Shown piece by piece: positions 17,518-26,668 of a stretch of DNA of 64,000 nucleotides. Below the pieces are notes generated by a model. That model was not told where the DNA came from, searched no databases, and was given only the letters and a program-made list of their open reading frames with translations. The position numbers were made by a program, and so were the translations under genes. The first letter of the stretch is position 1, and each line of letters starts with the position of its first letter. The DNA is from Georgenia satyanarayanai (GTDB lineage Bacteria; Actinomycetota; Actinomycetes; Actinomycetales; Actinomycetaceae): the NCBI RefSeq assembly GCF_023715365.1, contig NZ_JAMBNZ010000003.1, positions 62,001 through 126,000 on the forward strand, read 5' to 3'.

Positions 17518-19052
17518 CAGAAGATCCCCTCCGGTGCGGTGACGGACGCGAGCAGTGCGGGCGGAGCGGTGACGGTGAGCCCGCCGAGCTCCTCACCGGT
17601 GAGCTCGGGCAGCCGCTGCGCGACGTCGAGGAAGCGTTCGACCTCGGCGGGCTCGAGCACCCCCTCGGTCAGGGAGCGGAACTTCGCGATGTACTGCGCG
17701 CGGCCAAAGGGACGCGCACCGAGGGGGTGGGCGTCGGCGACGGCGATCTCCTCGATCACCCGGGTGCCGTCGGCGAGGCGGACCTCGACGCGTCCACCGA
17801 AGGCCTTCTCCGCCGGGTCGTGCGAGTGGTAGCGCCGGGTCCACTCGGGGTCCTCGGCCGTCGTCACCCTGTGCCACAGACCCACGGTGTCCGGCCGGGC
17901 GGCGCGCTCGGGAAGGTATGAGTCGACGTGGTGCCACCTCCCGTCCTGGAGGGCGACGGCGAAGATGTAGGGGATCGAGTGGTCGAGGGTCTCGCGGGAC
18001 GCCTTGGGGTCGTACTTCTGCGGGTCGTTCGCGCCGGAGCCGATGACGTGGTGGGTGTGGTGGGAGGTGTGGATGACGATGGACTTGACGACACCGGGGT
18101 CGCCGAGCTCGGGACGCTGCTGGTGGAGGCGGCGGGCGAGGTCGATGAGCGCCTGCGCCTGGTACTCCGCGGAGTGCTCCTTGGTGTAGGTGTCGAGGAT
18201 CGCCCGCTTCGGTGATCCGGGGGCCGGAAGCGGCACCGCGTAGTGCGCGTCCGGTCCGTCGAGGAGCCAGGCGATGACGCCGTCCTCCCCCTCGTAGATC
18301 GGCGCGGGAGAGGTTTGGCCGCGCATCGCCCGGTCGACCGCCTCGACGGCCACCTTGCCGGCGAAGGCGGGCGCGTAGGCCTTCCACGTCGAGATCTCGC
18401 CCTTGCGGGACTGGCGCGTCGCCGTCGTCGTGTGCAGCGCCTGCCCCACGGCGTGGAAGATCGTCTCCGCGTCGAGGCCGAGGAGCGTGCCCAGCCCTGC
18501 GGCGGCGGACGGCCCGAGGTGGGCGACGTGGTCGATCTTGTGCTGGTGCAGGCTGATCGCGCGGACGAGGTCGACCTGGACCTCGTAGGCGGTGGCCAGG
18601 CCGCGGACGACGTCGGCCCCGCTGAGCCCGCGGCGGGCGGCCGTGTGCTGCGCGACCGCGACGAGCGGCGGGATGTTGTCGGCGGGGTGGGAGTAGTCGG
18701 CCGCCAGGAAGGTGTCGTGGTAGTCGAGCTCCCGGACGGCCACCCCGTTGGCCCACGCCGCCCACTCGGGGCTCACCCGCTCCTCGGTGGCGCAGCCGAG
18801 GACCGTGGCGCCGGGCCGGTACGGGTGGGCGAGTGCCTGCGCCCGGGCGGCGACGGCAGGGGCTCGGGTGAGCGACGCCGTCGCGACCGCGGCGTTGTCG
18901 ATGACCCGGTTGACGATCATCTCGGTGACGTCGCCGGGGACGGGGACCGGGTCGGTGGCGAGCTCGGCGATCTTCCACGCGAGCTGCTCCTCGCGCGGCA
19001 GCTGCGCCGCGCTGGCGTGGACGCGCACGTGGTGGGTGATCAGGTCGGCCAT
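17517..19052 (-). CDS. prpD: 2-methylcitrate dehydratase
   Basis: A 511-aa MmgE/PrpD-family protein that dehydrates 2-methylcitrate to cis-2-methylaconitate. Typical blocks are [25 protein letters not shown]-type N-terminus, [19 protein letters not shown] (about 105-123), and [22 protein letters not shown]. The start MADLITHH at 19050-19052 has GGAGAG five to six bases upstream; an earlier ATG at 19082 is unlikely. It is the first gene of prpDBC. No PrpR or RamB-type activator gene is in the window. The promoter should lie in the 150-base gap shared with the divergent D-amino-acid dehydrogenase gene. Confidence 0.94.
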   Translation of the reverse strand: MADLITHHVRVHASAAQLPREEQLAWKIAELATDPVPVPGDVTEMIVNRVIDNAAVATASLTRAPAVAARAQALAHPYRPGATVLGCATEERVSPEWAAWANGVAVRELDYHDTFLAADYSHPADNIPPLVAVAQHTAARRGLSGADVVRGLATAYEVQVDLVRAISLHQHKIDHVAHLGPSAAAGLGTLLGLDAETIFHAVGQALHTTTATRQSRKGEISTWKAYAPAFAGKVAVEAVDRAMRGQTSPAPIYEGEDGVIAWLLDGPDAHYAVPLPAPGSPKRAILDTYTKEHSAEYQAQALIDLARRLHQQRPELGDPGVVKSIVIHTSHHTHHVIGSGANDPQKYDPKASRETLDHSIPYIFAVALQDGRWHHVDSYLPERAARPDTVGLWHRVTTAEDPEWTRRYHSHDPAEKAFGGRVEVRLADGTRVIEEIAVADAHPLGARPFGRAQYIAKFRSLTEGVLEPAEVERFLDVAQRLPELTGEELGGLTVTAPPALLASVTAPEGIF

Positions 19053-19202
19053 CGACTCTCCTCGTCCGAGCGGTGTCCCCATCCTCTCCCGAGCACCCGC
19101 CTGCGCATCACGACATCGCCGCCAAGATGCCGGTCGTTCAGTACGCTCGACATCGTTCGCGTGGTCGGGGACTCATCGGCCCGGGTCGCACGGGGGGGAA
19201 GT

Positions 19203-20426
19203 ATGGGCAGCGTCATCGTCATTGGGGCCGGCATCGTCGGGCTGTCGACGGCGTGGCACCTCCAGGAGCGCGGGCACGAGGTCACCGTGCTGGACCGCAC
19301 CGGCATCGCGGCCGGGTCCTCGTGGGGGAACGCCGGCTGGCTGACCCCGGGTCAGGCGATCCCCCTCGCGCACCCCAGCCTGTGGACCTACGGCCCCAGG
19401 GCGCTGCTGGACCCGGACGCAGCACTGCACGTCCCGTTCCGCTTCCAGCCCGGCCTGTGGTCCTTCCTCGCTCGCTTCCTCGGGCACGCGACGTCCCGCG
19501 CCTGGGACCGGACCATGGCGGCGTTGACACCGATCGACAGGCTCGCCCTCGAGGCCTTCGACGAGCTCGACCTCACGGGCGCCGGGTCGTGGACGCGTCC
19601 GGGGCCCTTTGTCGTGGGTTTCGAGGACGAGGCGCAGTCCCGTGGCTTCCGCGGTGAGGTGGCCGGAGCCGTCCGACACGGGCAGGACGTCCCCTTCGAG
19701 CGGTTGACGGAGCCGCAGGAGCTCGCGCCACAGCTGTCGGACGCCGTCACGGTGGCGTTCCGGCTCGACGGGCAGCGTTTCCTCGAGCCGGGGCCGTATG
19801 TCGAGGCGCTCGGCCGCGCCGTCGTCGAGCGCGGCGCCCACGTCCGTGAGGGGGTCGAGGTCACCGGTGTCAGCCCGACGCGCAGGCCCACGGTCGCGCT
19901 GGCCACGGGCGAGCGCACCACCGCGGACACCGTCGTCGTCGCGACCGGCGCGTGGCTCCCCCGGCTGGTCCGCCCGCTCGGCGTCCGGGTCCCGGTCCGG
20001 GCAGGACGGGGGTACTCCTTCACCGTCGCGACGGACTACCCGGCGCGCCACCCGGTGTACCTGCCGCACGCCCGCATCGCGTGCACGCCCTACCGGGGCC
20101 GCTTCCGCATCGCGGGGACCATGGAGCTGCGAGGGCCGGACGAGCCGTTCCAGCCCGGCCGCGTCACGGCGATCGTTCGGCAGGCGCGCCGGCTCCTCAC
20201 CGGCGTGGACCTGGAGGACCGCCAGGACGAGTGGGTGGGCTCGCGCCCCGTCACGCCCGACGGGCTGCCGCTCGTCGGGGCAACCCGGGCACCCAACGTC
20301 TACGTCGCGGGGGGCCACGGCATGTGGGGCATGGTGCTCGGGCCCGTCACCGGACGGCTCCTCGCCGAGCGCATCACCACCGGGCGGACACACCCGGCGA
20401 TCGTGCCCTTCGATCCGTTGCGCTGA
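19203..20426 (+). CDS. FAD-dependent D-amino-acid dehydrogenase (DadA-like)
   Basis: A 407-aa DAO-superfamily flavoprotein. GAGIVGLSTAWHL at the N-terminus binds FAD, AGSSWGNAGWLTPGQ and the C-terminal GHGMWGMVLGPVTGRLLAE are characteristic of the DadA subgroup. DadA oxidises D-amino acids to 2-oxo acids and passes electrons to the respiratory chain, with the protein peripheral to the membrane. GGGGGGGAAG precedes the ATG at 19203. It points toward and ends 31 bases from the ROK regulator of the D-amino-acid/amino-sugar cluster. This suggests a shared role in D-amino-acid catabolism, though it has its own promoter region. Confidence 0.82.
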   Translation: MGSVIVIGAGIVGLSTAWHLQERGHEVTVLDRTGIAAGSSWGNAGWLTPGQAIPLAHPSLWTYGPRALLDPDAALHVPFRFQPGLWSFLARFLGHATSRAWDRTMAALTPIDRLALEAFDELDLTGAGSWTRPGPFVVGFEDEAQSRGFRGEVAGAVRHGQDVPFERLTEPQELAPQLSDAVTVAFRLDGQRFLEPGPYVEALGRAVVERGAHVREGVEVTGVSPTRRPTVALATGERTTADTVVVATGAWLPRLVRPLGVRVPVRAGRGYSFTVATDYPARHPVYLPHARIACTPYRGRFRIAGTMELRGPDEPFQPGRVTAIVRQARRLLTGVDLEDRQDEWVGSRPVTPDGLPLVGATRAPNVYVAGGHGMWGMVLGPVTGRLLAERITTGRTHPAIVPFDPLR

Positions 20427-20457
20427 ACCGGCCGTCCCGCCCGCGGTTCCCGCTGTG

Positions 20458-21618
20458 TCAGCTGAAGCCGAGCTCCTCGGACAGCACGAGTCCGGCAGCG
20501 CCGAGCAGGACGCTGTCCTCGCCCAGGGACGTCGTGCGCACCGTGAGCCCCGCGCTGGTCACCGGCATCGTGCGGTGACGGACCATCGTGAGCATGCCCT
20601 CGGCCAGTGGCCCACCAAGGAGGTCGGTCCGCCCGATGAGCACGATCTCCCCGACGTTGAGGGCGGCCACGACCGGTGCCAGCGCGATCCCGAGCCGCCG
20701 CCCCACCGCTGCCAGCGCCTCGCTCCGTCCCGCCTCGTCCAGGCCCTCCACGCGGGCGCGGAGCGCAGGCAGGGACAGGATCGTCTCCAGGCAGCCCGTC
20801 CTCCCGCAGGCGCAGGGCAGGGGCGGCCCGAGCCGGTAGGGGTCGTGGATGTCGCCGTCACGCTCGTCCACCACCGTGAGGTGACCGACCTCGCCGGCCG
20901 CGAAGTTGCTGCCGCGCACGAGGTGGCCGTTGGTGACGACGCCCGCTCCCACGCCCTGTCCGACGTGCAGCGCCATGACGTCCAGGGGCCCCGCCCCGCC
21001 GTAGGCGAGCTCTCCGAGCACGGCCACATCGGCGTCGTTGGCGACGTGCACGGGCAGGCCGAGCACGCTCCCGAGCCGGGCAGAGAGCGGCACCCCGGTC
21101 CACCCGCGGTTGGGTGCGTCGACCACGGTGCCGGACGCGTCGATCACCCCGGGTGAACCGACACCGACGCCGAGGACCGGCATGGCGGCATCCGCGACGA
21201 GCTCACCGGCGAGCCGCTGGACAGCGTCGAGTGCGTCGGCACCACGGAGCCCGGCCGTGTGGGACACCCTCCGCGTGATGACCGCCCCGGACAGGTCGAC
21301 GACCGCGCCGTGGACCTCGTCGCCTCCGGTGAGGTCCAGGACGGCGATGTGGAACTGCTCCACCCGCAGCCGGACCCGGGTCGCCGGCTTGCCGACCCGT
21401 CCCCTGGGCTCGGCCTCCAGCTCCTCGACGAGCCCGGCGGCGAGGAGGTCCTTGACGAGGTCGGCGACCGTGACGCGGGTGAGTCCGGAGGCGTCGGCGA
21501 GCCGTGTCCTCGTCGTCGGTCCGGAGTGGAAGAGGTGCTGGAGGACGAGGGAACGGTTGTGTGCCCGGCTGTCCTTGGGGAGGAGCTTCGCCGTCGGGCG
21601 GAGCAGGCGGCCGACCAT
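20458..21618 (-). CDS. ROK-family transcriptional repressor (NagC/XylR type)
   Basis: A 386-aa ROK protein with an N-terminal winged helix (about residues 15-75, TRTRLADASGLTRVTVADLVKDLL) followed by an ASKHA sugar-binding domain. The ROK signature is present: GEVGHL at about 260 and the zinc motif CACGRTGCLE at about 290. Such proteins leave DNA when a sugar or sugar phosphate binds. Two 19-bp ROK-type operators upstream of the opp operon (32145-32163) and the ROK kinase/GH3 genes (34746-34764) are its likely targets. The gene has its own predicted promoter with a consensus TTGACA, placing the start codon six bases from the -10 (leaderless). It is 56 bases after ridA. Confidence 0.88.
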   Translation of the reverse strand: MVGRLLRPTAKLLPKDSRAHNRSLVLQHLFHSGPTTRTRLADASGLTRVTVADLVKDLLAAGLVEELEAEPRGRVGKPATRVRLRVEQFHIAVLDLTGGDEVHGAVVDLSGAVITRRVSHTAGLRGADALDAVQRLAGELVADAAMPVLGVGVGSPGVIDASGTVVDAPNRGWTGVPLSARLGSVLGLPVHVANDADVAVLGELAYGGAGPLDVMALHVGQGVGAGVVTNGHLVRGSNFAAGEVGHLTVVDERDGDIHDPYRLGPPLPCACGRTGCLETILSLPALRARVEGLDEAGRSEALAAVGRRLGIALAPVVAALNVGEIVLIGRTDLLGGPLAEGMLTMVRHRTMPVTSAGLTVRTTSLGEDSVLLGAAGLVLSEELGFS

Positions 21619-21624
21619 GGAGGC

Positions 21625-21653
21625 AGTAGACCGATGCCCCGGGTTGCTGTCAA
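21625..21653 (-). promoter_or_regulatory. predicted leaderless promoter of the ROK repressor
   Basis: On the minus strand TTGACA (plus-strand 21648-21653), a 17-base spacer, TCTACT (21625-21630), then six bases to the ATG at 21618. The -35 is a perfect consensus and the -10 matches four of six. No Shine-Dalgarno sequence is present, in agreement with leaderless translation. Confidence 0.6.
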
Positions 21654-21674
21654 CCGCCGCTCCGAGGACTGGGC

Positions 21675-22079
21675 TCAGCCCGACACGGCCATGGCGTCGA
21701 TCTCCACGAGCATGTCCGGACGGGGCAGTCCGACCACGACCGTAGTCCGGCACGGCAGCACGTCCCCCGCGACAGCCGCGCCGACAAAGGCGGCGTAGGC
21801 CTCGTTCATGGCGGCGAAGTCCTCCTGGCGCGCCAGGTAGACACGGACCATGACGACCTCGTCCCACGAGCAGCTCGCTGCCGCGAGGACGGCCGTGACG
21901 TTCGCGAGCGTGAGCCGGGTCTGGGCGCGGACGTCACCGGGGTGCAGGTACTCACCCGTCGCCGCGTCCACCGGGCCCTGTCCCGAGACCTGGACCACCA
22001 GCCCGTGCCGGACCCCCTGGGAGAAGCTGTGCGCCGGCGCGGGGGCCTCAGCGGTGCGGATGGACTGCCGTGCGGTCAT
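21675..22079 (-). CDS. RidA family enamine/imine deaminase
   Basis: A 134-aa YjgF/YER057c/UK114 protein. The family hydrolyses reactive enamine/imine intermediates released by PLP-dependent dehydratases to 2-oxo acids and ammonia, so preventing PLP-enzyme damage. The C-terminal VLPCRTTVVVGLPRPDMLVEIDAMA contains the usual Arg of the active site and the conserved P...VEIEA-like end. It lies 31 bases downstream of the D-amino-acid deaminase gene, which would generate exactly such intermediates. Confidence 0.92.
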   Translation of the reverse strand: MTARQSIRTAEAPAPAHSFSQGVRHGLVVQVSGQGPVDAATGEYLHPGDVRAQTRLTLANVTAVLAAASCSWDEVVMVRVYLARQEDFAAMNEAYAAFVGAAVAGDVLPCRTTVVVGLPRPDMLVEIDAMAVSG

Positions 22080-22110
22080 GATCTGTCTCCTGGGGTGGGG
22101 CGGCGGACGG

Positions 22111-23430
22111 TCAGAAGTCGGTGCTCACCAGGCCGATGACGCGGTCGTGCACGTCGGTGACGGCGGCGACGCGCCACTTGTCGAAGAGCGTGCACGGGTG
22201 GGAGATGCCCAGCCCGACGACGTCGCCGGTGGCGACGTCCACCGTGCCGTCCTCCGCACCCGGCCGCAGGTAGAGGTGCTGGTCGTCGAGCCGGTCGACG
22301 ACGGGGCCGGTGAAGGGCTGCGGCGCGGACCAGCCGGTGCCGGTCCTGCGGCGCACCGCGGTGAGGACCGGCAGGTCGATGTCGTAGGGGACGTCGCGCC
22401 GTCCCGCACCGACGATCGCGAGGCCTGGCTCCGGGGTGGCCAGGACCTGCGCCCACACCGTCGCCGCGGGCTGCATGGCGGTGGGCTCGGGAAAGCGCGA
22501 CCACGGGTCGGAGCGGGCGCACAGGCCGTGGTCGTGCGTGACGTAGGCGCCTGACCGCATGATGACCTGGCGCGCACGCGGCCCGGCGGTCAGGTGCGGC
22601 AGGACGACGTCCACGTAGGCGCTGCCACCCGCGCTGAGGACGGGGACCCCGCCGGTGCGCTCGTGGAGCAGGCCCTCGTCGCTCAGCGCGTCGGCGAGCG
22701 TGAGGAGGCGGCCGCAGAACTCGGCGACCGCGGCGCGGTCCCCCGTCCCGGCCCCCGCGGCTGCGGAGCCCTCGTACCCGGCCACACCCAGGACCGGGAG
22801 CCCGGCCCGGGTGGCTGCCCGCGCCAGGGTGGTCCCCGCGGCCACGTCGCGGACGCCCGTGCGACCGCCCGGCACCCCGAGCTCGACCACGAGACCGAGC
22901 CCCGCTGCGGCCGCCGGCCAGCGGTCGAGCGCGGCGCGGGCCGCGGCGACGACCTCCGGGCCGTCGACGTAGGTGAGGACCTCGACGGCCGAGCCACTGC
23001 CTCGTGCCGAGACGATGTCCGCGGCCAGCGCGGACCAGTCGCGCGGGTCGAGGATCTCGTTGGCGACGAGCACACGTTCCACGCCCCAGGACCGCACCGT
23101 GCGCAGCTGTCCGGCGTTGGCGACCGTCGCCCCCCAGGCGCCCACGGCGTGCTGGCGCGCGAAGAGCTCGCGGGACAGGGCGGTCTTCACGTGGGGCGCG
23201 TGCTCCGCGCCGTGCCGGCGACAGAGCGCGGCCATCGTCCGGATGTTGTGCGTGAGGGCCTCGTCGTCGAGGGTGAGCAGCGGCCAGGAGAAGCGGGCGT
23301 CGTCGACAGCGGGACGGCCGGCGAGGACCTGGTCCACCGTCGCCGGCGCCGTCAGACGCAGGCCCTTGGTCGTCGGACCGAGGGCGAGCCCGTCCCCGAC
23401 GGGCTGCTCGCCGCGGGTGTCGGCGCTCAT
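22111..23430 (-). CDS. D-amino-acid deaminase (D-serine dehydratase-like / D-threonine aldolase-like, fold type III PLP enzyme)
   Basis: A 439-aa protein with an alanine-racemase-type N-terminal barrel. The PLP lysine is in APHVKTALSRELF (about residues 74-86), and the C-terminal D-serine-dehydratase-like domain has the His-x-Cys zinc motif in GISHPCTLFDKW near residue 410. Relatives annotated amino acid deaminase turn D-amino acids such as D-Ser or D-Thr into 2-oxo acids and ammonia. The start overlaps the deacylase stop as ATGA, and ridA follows. A much longer open frame extends upstream but is only a GC-rich read-through. Exact substrate is unknown; aldolase activity is an alternative. Confidence 0.85.
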   Translation of the reverse strand: MSADTRGEQPVGDGLALGPTTKGLRLTAPATVDQVLAGRPAVDDARFSWPLLTLDDEALTHNIRTMAALCRRHGAEHAPHVKTALSRELFARQHAVGAWGATVANAGQLRTVRSWGVERVLVANEILDPRDWSALAADIVSARGSGSAVEVLTYVDGPEVVAAARAALDRWPAAAAGLGLVVELGVPGGRTGVRDVAAGTTLARAATRAGLPVLGVAGYEGSAAAGAGTGDRAAVAEFCGRLLTLADALSDEGLLHERTGGVPVLSAGGSAYVDVVLPHLTAGPRARQVIMRSGAYVTHDHGLCARSDPWSRFPEPTAMQPAATVWAQVLATPEPGLAIVGAGRRDVPYDIDLPVLTAVRRRTGTGWSAPQPFTGPVVDRLDDQHLYLRPGAEDGTVDVATGDVVGLGISHPCTLFDKWRVAAVTDVHDRVIGLVSTDF

Positions 23431-24977
23431 GCCGCAGCCCCGGCGCCCGCACGCAGCCCGCGGCCGGGCAGACGGCCGGTGAGCTCCCCGGCGCGCAGCA
23501 CCGGCACGCCCGCCACGAGGACGTCGTCCACGCCGGTGGCGAGCCGGCGGGGCTCGTCGTAGGTGGCGTGGTCCTGAACCTGCGCCGGGTCCAGCAGGAC
23601 CAGGTCGGCGACGGCGCCGACACCGACCCGACCCCGGTCCCCGAGCCCGAACCGGCGCACCGCCCGGGCGGAGTGGTGCTCCACCGCGTCCTGCCAGTCC
23701 CACTCGTCCCGGTCGCGGACCTGCTGCGCGAGGCAGCGCGCGAAGGCGCCCCAACCCCTCGGGTGCGGGTGGCTGCCCGCGTAGATCGCGTCGGACCCCG
23801 TCATGTGCGCGTCGTGCTGCATGAGCGTGCTGACCTCCGTCGTCGTGTGCTCGGGACCTTGGGCGAAGACCCCGCCGGCACGTAGCCCCGAGGCGAGGAG
23901 GATCTCGATGACCGCGTCCGCCGGCGTGCACCCGAGCCGGTCGGCCGCCTCGGTGAGGGCCAGCGCCTCGGTCCACGCCAGCTCCCCGGGGACCGCCGAG
24001 AGGACGACGCGCTCCCACAGGTGGTCGAGCCCGTCGAGGTGAGCGCGGACCGCCGCGCGCGTGTGGGGCCGCCGCAGCATCTGGACCGCCCGTGCGGGCT
24101 CGGCCACGGGCACCCAGCCGGGCAGCGCGAGCATCGACAGGATCGTCGCGCCGCGCAGGTAGGGGTAGGAGTCGAAGCTGACGTCGCGTCCGTCCGCGCG
24201 GGCGGCGTCGATGGCGGCGGCCAGTGGAGCCGCGGGCCCGTGCAGGTGCGACACGTGGGTCGCCGCGCCGGTCGTCGCACCGACCGCCACGACCTCCGCC
24301 AGCGCCTCCAGCGCGCGCTCCTGGTAGCCCCGCATGTGGGTGACGTGGGCCAGTCCTCGCTCGGCGAGCGGCGCGAGCACCGCGCACAGCTCGGCGGCGT
24401 CGGCGTACCGGGCGGGGGCGTACTCCAGGCCGGTGGACAGCCCGCACGCACCGTCGTCCAGCGCCTGCTCGAGGCGGTCGCGCAGGAGTGCACGCTCCGC
24501 GCCGTCGAGGGGGCGGTCCGCACCGCCCGCGACACCGTGCCGGAGCGTGCCGTAGGGGGCGAGGTAGGCGACGTTGACCGGCACCGTGGCGTCGTAGGTG
24601 GCCAGGAGCTCGGCGACGGAACCGCCGGAGAAGGTGGGGTGGACGCCGTTGACAGCGGCGAAGTAGTGGGTCGCCCAGGCCTGGGTGGCCTCGTCGGCCG
24701 GCGCCCACGAGACCCCGTCCTGCCCGACGACGACGGTCGTCACCCCCTGCCTCAGGAGCGCGTGCTGGGTGGCCCCTGCGAAGACGGCGGCGTCCGCGTG
24801 GGAGTGGGCGTCGACGAAGCCGGGGAGCAGGAGCCGCCCGTGCGCCTCCAGCCGCTCCGCGTACGTGCTCGCGGCAGCCGCGGGCCCGATGGCGGCGATC
24901 CGCCCCTCGTGGATGAGCACGTCGTGCAGGCGCTCGCCGCGACCAGCGAGGCGTGCACCGCGCACCTCGAGCCTCAC
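23427..24977 (-). CDS. N-acyl-D-amino-acid deacylase (D-aminoacylase)
   Basis: A 516-aa amidohydrolase of the D-aminoacylase group. Metal ligands are visible in GFVDAHSHADAAVF (about residues 53-66), AHVTHMRGYQERALEAL (about 215-231) and THVSHLHGP (about 243-251). It removes the acyl group, often acetyl, from N-acyl-D-amino acids. It starts at a GTG overlapping the GH20 stop (GTGA), and its own stop overlaps the next start (ATGA), so three enzymes are translationally coupled. The order deacylase, deaminase, RidA forms a complete route from N-acyl-D-amino acid to 2-oxo acid. Confidence 0.9.
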   Translation of the reverse strand: MRLEVRGARLAGRGERLHDVLIHEGRIAAIGPAAAASTYAERLEAHGRLLLPGFVDAHSHADAAVFAGATQHALLRQGVTTVVVGQDGVSWAPADEATQAWATHYFAAVNGVHPTFSGGSVAELLATYDATVPVNVAYLAPYGTLRHGVAGGADRPLDGAERALLRDRLEQALDDGACGLSTGLEYAPARYADAAELCAVLAPLAERGLAHVTHMRGYQERALEALAEVVAVGATTGAATHVSHLHGPAAPLAAAIDAARADGRDVSFDSYPYLRGATILSMLALPGWVPVAEPARAVQMLRRPHTRAAVRAHLDGLDHLWERVVLSAVPGELAWTEALALTEAADRLGCTPADAVIEILLASGLRAGGVFAQGPEHTTTEVSTLMQHDAHMTGSDAIYAGSHPHPRGWGAFARCLAQQVRDRDEWDWQDAVEHHSARAVRRFGLGDRGRVGVGAVADLVLLDPAQVQDHATYDEPRRLATGVDDVLVAGVPVLRAGELTGRLPGRGLRAGAGAAA

Positions 24978-26668
24978 TGCCCGGGTTCCTCGACGAGGCC
25001 GCCGGCACCGGCGAACCCGGCGGCTGCGAGCTCGGCGGACAGGTCACGGTGGTGGCCGGGCACGCCGGGTCGCTGCTGCCAGGGCAGCGGGCCCGCCAGT
25101 GGCCGGTACTCCACCCCCGCGGCCGCCAGCCGGGGCAGGTGGTGGGACCCCAGCCGCTCGAGGAAGTCCTCGGCTGCCGGGCTGCCGGGCGCACGGTCGG
25201 CGGGCGGGCTCCACACCGCTTCGGCGAAGGCGGCCAGGCGGGGGAAGAGCGCGCGGTCCACGGTCCGCGGGTCGTCCAGGTGCTCGGTCCACACCTGGGC
25301 CTGCGCACCCAGCAGCCGGCCCGGCGCGGCGGTCGCCGTCCCGACGGCGAGCTCGTCCTCGGCGCCCGTGGGCACGAGCTCGAAGGCGTACACGTCCTCC
25401 ACCGTCCGGACGAAGCCCACCGGGACCGGTTCCTCGGGCCCGGCCCCGGCGCGGTGGTCGAGGTAGAGCACCTGCTCGGGCGCCATGACGACGTCGTGGC
25501 CGGCAGCCATGGCCTGCAGTCCCCGGGTCCAGCCCCGCCAGGAGAGCACGACGGCGTCCGTGGGCAGCTGCGGGCCCAGCGCCTCGTCCCACACGACCGC
25601 CCGGCGGCCGTGTCCGCGCACGTGGTCGCACAGCCGGGCGAGGAACCAGCCGTGGAGCTCGGCCACGTCCGACAGCCCGAGCTCACGGGCCTGCGCCACG
25701 ATGTGCGGCGACGCGCGCCACGGACGCGTCGGCACCTCGTCACCGCCGAGCCCGATCCACGGGGAGCCGAAGACGTCGACGACCTCGTCCAGGACTGTCC
25801 GGAAGAAGTCGAGCGTCTGCGGCGAGGGGTCGAGCACCTCCTCGCTGATCCCCCACGTGGTCCACACCGGGACCGGTCGCTTGGTCACCCCGAGCTCGGG
25901 GTAGGCGGCGACCGCCGCCTGCACGTGGCCCGGCACGTCGATCTCCGGGACGACGGTGATTCCCTGCGCCCGGGCGTGGGCCACGACCTCGCGCAGGTCG
26001 TCCTGGGTGTAGTAGCCGCCGTGGGGGCGGCCGTCGGGGTGCCCGGAGCGACGGTCCCCGACCGTCGACTCGGTGCGCCAGGCCCCCACGCGGGTGAGCT
26101 CGGGGAAGTGGTGGACCTCCATCCGCCACCCCTGGTCGTCGGTGAGATGGAGGTGCAGGACGTTGAGCCGGTGCATCGCGGCCAGGTCCACGAGCCGCAG
26201 CAGGGCGGCCTTGGGCAGGAAGTGGCGCGCGACGTCGATGAGCAGCCCACGCCACTGGCTGCGCGGTGCGTCCACGACCCGGACGGCCGGCAGCTTTAAC
26301 GGTGCCCGGTCCCGGCCGGTCGGCGCGACGCGGAAGGCCGCGCTCCCGGCGAGCTGTCGCAGGGTCTGGACCACAGCGTGGGCGCCGGCGAGGTCGTGGC
26401 ACCGCGCCTGGACCCTCTCGGCGTCGACGGTGAGCTCATACCCCCCGGGAGGGGTGTCCGCTCCCAGGGTGAGCAGGAGCCTGGTGCCGGGCACCTCCTC
26501 GGGGTGGGCCACGACGTCGACGTCGAAGACGGCCTCGGTCCAGGTGGCCCAGGTGCGCGCCGCCGCACGCAGCGCGGGGTCGACGGCCACGTGGAGCTCA
26601 CCCCGCGCCCGGAAGGGCGCACCCTCGCCGGGCACGGCCGTGGTGGGGGCTGGGACCAGGCCGCTCAT
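24974..26668 (-). CDS. beta-N-acetylhexosaminidase, glycoside hydrolase family 20
   Basis: A 564-aa GH20 enzyme with an N-terminal GH20b domain (about 1-135) and a TIM barrel. LIDVARHFLP, HLHLTDDQGWRMEV and the catalytic Asp-Glu pair in LGGDEVPT (about residues 319-326) are all intact. It releases terminal GlcNAc or GalNAc from non-reducing ends by substrate-assisted catalysis. There is no signal peptide, so it acts on imported oligosaccharides in the cytosol. It overlaps both the OppF gene upstream and the D-aminoacylase gene downstream by four bases, embedding it in the transporter operon. Confidence 0.93.
   Translation of the reverse strand: MSGLVPAPTTAVPGEGAPFRARGELHVAVDPALRAAARTWATWTEAVFDVDVVAHPEEVPGTRLLLTLGADTPPGGYELTVDAERVQARCHDLAGAHAVVQTLRQLAGSAAFRVAPTGRDRAPLKLPAVRVVDAPRSQWRGLLIDVARHFLPKAALLRLVDLAAMHRLNVLHLHLTDDQGWRMEVHHFPELTRVGAWRTESTVGDRRSGHPDGRPHGGYYTQDDLREVVAHARAQGITVVPEIDVPGHVQAAVAAYPELGVTKRPVPVWTTWGISEEVLDPSPQTLDFFRTVLDEVVDVFGSPWIGLGGDEVPTRPWRASPHIVAQARELGLSDVAELHGWFLARLCDHVRGHGRRAVVWDEALGPQLPTDAVVLSWRGWTRGLQAMAAGHDVVMAPEQVLYLDHRAGAGPEEPVPVGFVRTVEDVYAFELVPTGAEDELAVGTATAAPGRLLGAQAQVWTEHLDDPRTVDRALFPRLAAFAEAVWSPPADRAPGSPAAEDFLERLGSHHLPRLAAAGVEYRPLAGPLPWQQRPGVPGHHRDLSAELAAAGFAGAGGLVEEPGQ

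Noticed and set aside
12808-17832. A 1674-aa plus-strand open frame antisense to the FAD/Fe-S oxidoreductase and prp genes
   Set aside because: It is a GC-driven shadow: Gly/Arg/Val/Glu-rich translation with no domain, lying over three recognised minus-strand genes.
22111-25743. A single 1210-aa frame that would fuse several proteins
   Set aside because: Only the C-terminal 439 residues are protein-like. The upstream part is a read-through frame over the deacylase and GH20 genes, and an ATGA overlap sets the true start.
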